In this document: positions 59,510 to 64,000 of the stretch, in pieces
How positions within the stretch are numbered: the stretch's first letter is position 1
Layout of the letters: the number at the start of each line of letters is the position of its first letter
Source: Gigaspora margarita
Lineage: Eukaryota; Glomeromycota; Glomeromycetes; Diversisporales; Gigasporaceae
Direction: 5' to 3'
Assembly (NCBI GenBank): GCA_009809945.1
Contig: WTPW01000080.1
Span: 553,356 to 617,355 of the forward strand
Length of the DNA stretch: 64,000 nucleotides
Program-made: the position numbers and the translations under genes
Notes under the pieces: model-generated
Databases searched by the model: none
The model's input: only the letters and a program-made list of their open reading frames with translations
What the model was told of the DNA's origin: nothing

Positions 59510-59999
59510 GAGGTAATCAATGTTTTTAATCAATGATGGTTTATTATAAACGATCGATTGACCAATTACTAATTCTTTTTTACTCTTCAATCTTCTGAGT
59601 AACAGCAATTTTAAGCTTTATCGATAGTCACGGGGACAAGAATTATAACGAGTTACGATACGGGTATTTTACTATACAATGTCAAGGGTAACTGGGATAA
59701 GCGACTTATTAAGGACGATTTTTAGGTTATGAGTAACTACTTTGAGATCACGGGGATAGTGTATTGTTCGATATAAGGTAATCATTGTTTTAATCAATGA
59801 TGGTTTATTATTATAAATACGATCGTTGATCAATTACTAATTCTCTTCTACTCTTCTATGAGTAACAGCGATTTTAAATTTTATCGATAGTCGCGTGACG
59901 AGAATTATAACGAATTACGACGATATGGGTATTTTACTATACAAAAAGGTAAATGGGATAAGCGACTTATTAAGGCCGATTTTTAGATTATGAGTAATT
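59510..59999. repeat. Tandem duplication, two ~240-bp copies
   Basis: Copy 1 (about 59510-59745) and copy 2 (about 59778-59999) share ordered blocks: AATCAATGATGGTTTATTAT, CAATTACTAATTCT, GAGTAACAGC, TTTATCGATAGTC, GGGTATTTTACTATACAA and GGGATAAGCGACTTATTAAG. The period is about 267 bp and divergence about 10-15 percent with small indels. No frame is shared, so probably non-coding. Confidence 0.75.
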
Positions 60000-60579
60000 A
60001 ACACTTCTACTCTATTTCGAAGGTTATTACTCAACCGAATTTGTTATTATTTTTCGACCTCCAAGTGAGTTATCTTTATTACGGGGAAAACCATCTCTAT
60101 ATATAATTAATCGTTTTGGATTGGTTCCATGATCAAAATTTATTAAAAAAAATTTTAAGGGGATAGATCGTAAGCACACAATCTCACGCGTTACGGTGGG
60201 CAACGGATCATGTGTTTGCCTTTAACACTTTGAAAAGATTTGATATTTAAAATGCAAGTAGAAAATTTTTTTTGCAATATAGAAATTTAGATTGCTTTTA
60301 TTCTTGTTATAAGAACGGAGTTACTGTAAGAAGTGTCTTATAACAAGATAATTTATTTAATATCTAGAATACGCCAAATCCAGGATATTACTATATTAGT
60401 TAAATGCGAGTATAATTTGTCCGACGTGAGCCCCAGACTATTAGACGATATAGCGGGCTTGGTGCATCCTGGCTGCCCTTGATGGCTTAAGGCTGGTTTG
60501 ACATTCTAGATAAATCTAAATTCTTGTTTGCATTGATGTTCCGCTTGTTTAACTTGTAACAGTCAATCTAACTTTTTTT

Positions 60580-63500
60580 TTCTAATTATATAGAAATGGA
60601 ACTTGTGCAAAAATGGAATCATTATTATCTGCTTTTGATTTTACTACTTCTAATTTAAATTTTGTTCCGTCGTTTAAAGTAAATATTCCATCTAGTGACG
60701 CTTCATATTTTTTGTTTCTTGTCTTATTGTAACTAATTGATACTCCAATAGGTTTTAGTTTAATTGAAGGGATTTCTAGAAGCATATAAGATTCTACATT
60801 ATGTGTTGAAACCCTAAATTCAGTTATTTGTCGCTTTGTTGAGGTTGTTATAGGGTATTGGTATCCTTGAATAATCATTGAAACTTTTCGAATTTCGGTA
60901 AATCCAATAACTGTGGTAATAGTCTGGTAAATCAGGCTGATTATCTACCAGAAGTTTAAACAAATCCGATAATAAAAGAGGCTTATGAAATGAGGCAATA
61001 TAGGCTTTTACAAACCCACCATCATCTTCGGTACCGCAATCGATTCCTATCATTGCACTAATCTTACATAACCTATCTGGCGCGAGATAAAATAAATACT
61101 ATGTCATATGATGATTGTTGATTCTAAATTTGTTCAATTATTTGGTTTCCTATTTTTAATGTTAAATCATCGTGCCTTATTTTATCGTGATACAGTTTTT
61201 TTGTCGATAAAATTAAAAATGTGTCACCCATGTCAATATTAATGTTACATCAGCGGATGTAATTTCTGAATCACATACTTCATCAAACATTGAATCATTA
61301 GAAATTGCCGTTTTTGTCAGCAAATCCACCATTTCTTTAAGTGTTTTACTTTGAATAGGAACTAAAGTGGCTTGCATTTTACGTCTTTTATTGCCAAAGT
61401 TTACAATCGTCGCTAGTATATCAACATATTCTTCAATGCTAACTTTCCACATCTTCAATTGTTAAAGATCCTAATTTAAGGTTCTTTGCCCAAAGGTTGA
61501 TTGATAATTCTTGAATAATTAATTCTGAATCATCTGAATTAGCTAAATCAACTCTAATATTGGCAATTTAAATAAATTATTAAGTGCAGGTACATCAAAA
61601 ACGGTTTCAAGTTAAAAAATGTCAATAATTATTTCTAATGTAAAATACTCTAAAAGATTTTTAATTAATAAATTTCCAATTTTTTCTTAGTTTGGTGACA
61701 TGTATTTTATAAAACAATTATATTATTCATCTTTTCTAATTATTTTAGCTACACTTTTAATTTTTCCTGTCCATTGTGAATCATGATGTTCAAAGTCTAT
61801 AGTCGCATTGGAAACTTCAATAACACTCGCCTTAATTCTAAAGTTTGAGATTGTGATGCCAAGCCGAAAATCATTATAATCATTTACATATAAATCAAGA
61901 TATTGGAGCTTTATAGTTTTTAATTCCTTTTATATAGGGATCCACAACATTAGTACAAATTCATTTAGCTTCTCGAACCTTTCATATAATTGATGGCATT
62001 CAATATTTCATATAGTTACATAGTATTATTTACATCCAATGATTGTGGTTTAATAGAAACCATGTATTGAGATAATGCGTAAGGTTGCTCTATCTTTTAA
62101 TCGTGCAGGTAAGATAAAGTTGTTTAACCTTCGTGATATAAAGTCAGAATTTGATGTTTATACCAATTGTTATATCTTCTGTCTCTAATGGATTTAAGAT
62201 TGAAATGTCAATTGTTATATTCGTAAGTTTTCAATCAATCTGAATTGGTATAAATTTGTTTATTTCAGGAATGTTATTTGCAAAAATTCGAATCTTTTTA
62301 AACCTAAAATTCATTGTTTGAGGTTCAATTACTGAATAAAATAATAAACTAAATTCTGGCTGAATGTTTTCTAAGAAGTCACTCAGATGCATATCATACA
62401 AAGGAACCTTAAATTTATCATATATATGTTCCCCAGCATTTAATGCAATTGTAATTTGAGAGAGAGTTGTACCAATATCAAATTCCGCTATAATGCATTG
62501 CATGTTATCATTTTGAGTTAACAATTTAACAGATTTAATGTCTATGATATTTTCATTGCACTAATAATTATTTTTGGGCAACCAATAATAACGACTGGAT
62601 CGGCATTTTTAATTTCAACATTAGTCATCTGTGAAATCGGGATTCATCGAGTTGAAAATCTAGCATATTTACTGTCACTGGTGTCTCCAATAAGAACTTT
62701 GCTTCAGTAGTAATAGCTCTAGTAGGACCAGTTTCGAAATGAAGCTCTGAAATTTCTTTATTAACTTTTCGATCTAATAGTTCAGTGCTTGATATGAAAG
62801 GCAAAGGAATTTTCAAAAATTCAGGCACCACCGACAATTGCGACATCATTAGCAAACATAGATAACCAAAGGAAGCATTCTTCTATTTTTTTGTTGACAT
62901 TTGTATTTAAAAGATAACATAAACAGGCCACGATTTAGATATATCTCTTATCTTTGGAGTCCACTCTAATAAACATTCTGATCCATTATTATTTAATTAA
63001 TTTTCATCGACAATTCCATATTATTGAGCCTTGGATTTTTGATTGTTATCTGCGCAGCTGTTACAAACTCACCAAGTTTTAAAGTTCTTAATTGTTTGGC
63101 CTGATTGAAGCATTATTAATATCAAACAAATTATCTTTTGAAATTTCCCACACAACTTCTGAGTCTAATTCAACTGTGAGTGATAGGACATTGATAAAAT
63201 AATCCGGAAGAGATTTAAATACATTTTCGATATTACAAACGCCAATTATATAATTGAGTGCATTATTAATTTCCCGAGGTATGTTTTCCGAATTCTTTTC
63301 GAACTTTCCAAGTTCTATCAGGAAGTCTTTTAAAGTTTCACCACTCTTTCTTTTATCTGTTGAGCTGCTTATAGAATTATCCATTGATAAAGCAAAACCT
63401 TAGCGAACCTTCATTAGTAGGCTGTTTTTTTAAATCTTGGTGACGGTGTAGATTTATCAAGGGCATAATAAGCTTCTTCTTTATTATTAAAACCTATTAA

Positions 63501-64000
63501 ATAAAATTCATCATATTTATTTTCAACAACTATTCAAATTTGACAATAAAATTACAGCTGCCACTAGATAGTTAGTATGCAATTTGATCCAGAAATGGCA
63601 TATATGATATCAAAAACGAAACAGGCATATCATACGGCGTTAAATTGTCTTTCTTGTCAACACTAAGCCAAAGTGGGCAATCTTGATTTAACTTTTTTAT
63701 CGATTGGTTGGTTCGGTAGACTTTTGTCTCGTTTAAATATGTCTGTAATTTTTTTTATTTCTTCTTTAGCCATTGTGTCCCAACTTAAAAAGTTGTGCAT
63801 TTTTAGGAGCATTCAATCCACCATTAGAAAATTTAATTTCAATCTCATAAGCACTGTCTTTAATTATATAAACTTTAATACGTTGATTTAAAAGTTTTTG
63901 GATATCACATGATCCATTTTCCAATAAATCACCAATAACAGAAACAAATAAGTTCTTTGATCCATTTGCTAATAAAATTATTACATCTCTCTTTCATTTA
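60580..64000 (-). pseudogene. Decayed large gene of unknown, beta-rich type, running off the window
   Basis: A series of minus-strand frames with coherent composition is broken by many frameshifts: about 63990-63800 (LANGSKNLFVSVIGDLLENG), 63720-63580 (CPLWLSVDKKDNLTPYDMPV), 63384-63088 (DFLIELGKFEKNSENIP), 63080-62990 (GEFVTAAQITIKNPRL), 62855-62625, 62524-62231 (FDIGTTLSQITIALNAGEHI), 61930-61735 (LYVNDYNDFRLGITISNFRI, WTGKIKS), 61458-61213 and 61053-60582 (KPIGVSISYNKTRNKKYEAS). Alternating hydrophobic patterns and short Asn/Asp turns suggest repeated beta-sandwich modules of roughly 150-200 residues. I am not sure of the family; a loose resemblance to DUF6603-type fungal proteins is only an impression. 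Too many breaks for sequencing error, so a pseudogene; the 5' end is outside the window. Confidence 0.55.

Noticed and set aside
1..64000. tRNA and rRNA genes
   Set aside because: No cloverleaf with conserved arms or rRNA core found by eye; a covariance-model search would be needed to exclude them.

Overview
The window is very AT-rich, with short introns (GT-AG, GTAAGT-like donors, CTAAT-like branch points) and many nested transposable elements. Its recognisable genes are a Sel1-repeat protein, a TRANK1-like UvrD/TPR helicase and the wreck of a hybrid histidine kinase. Together these suggest a fungus of the Glomeromycotina type (Rhizophagus-like). That assignment is inference from gene families and base composition; there is no marker gene.

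Layout. 0-8 kb: gene fragments, a small inverted-repeat element and a broken histidine-kinase gene (minus strand) split by a transposon. 8-10 kb: a large palindromic element with others nested in it. 10.8-19.3 kb: a short inverted-repeat element that received a full-length but inactivated LINE (11193-18735, flanked by a 14-bp target duplication). 19.6-26.1 kb: a degenerate ~105-bp satellite interrupted by a 2.4-kb TA-flanked element, a 1.7-kb palindrome and another fold-back. 26.3-30.6 kb (minus): the main discovery. 31-36 kb: hAT-like and other non-autonomous elements. 37.7-45.6 kb (minus): an intact 12-exon gene for a 2304-residue TRANK1-like protein. 46-54 kb: gene-poor AT-rich DNA with several inverted-repeat elements. 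55.3-56.3 kb: the Sel1 gene with one homopolymer frameshift. 56.6-57.5 kb: a hAT-like element. 59.5-60.0 kb: a tandem duplication. 60.6-64.0 kb (minus): a decayed gene of unknown, beta-rich type running off the window.

The main finding is a gene at 26341-30504 (minus) made almost entirely of introns. One exon carries a signal peptide and ends in phase 1. It is followed by exons of 21 and 12 nt, thirty-one exons of exactly 3 nt, one of 9 nt, and a last exon that ends the frame. The 35 introns are diverged copies of one ~85-bp satellite unit with conserved donor, branch and acceptor, and the triplet between acceptor and donor differs from unit to unit. Spliced in the phase set by the signal-peptide exon, they give an open frame of 83 residues: signal peptide, a Lys-Arg processing site, and a mature domain with eight cysteines in an almost mirror-symmetric CxxCxxxC...CxxxCxxC pattern. 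The + strand satellite next to it has the same acceptor-triplet-donor grammar in eroded form. I know of no described gene built from dozens of single-triplet exons; RNA evidence would settle it.
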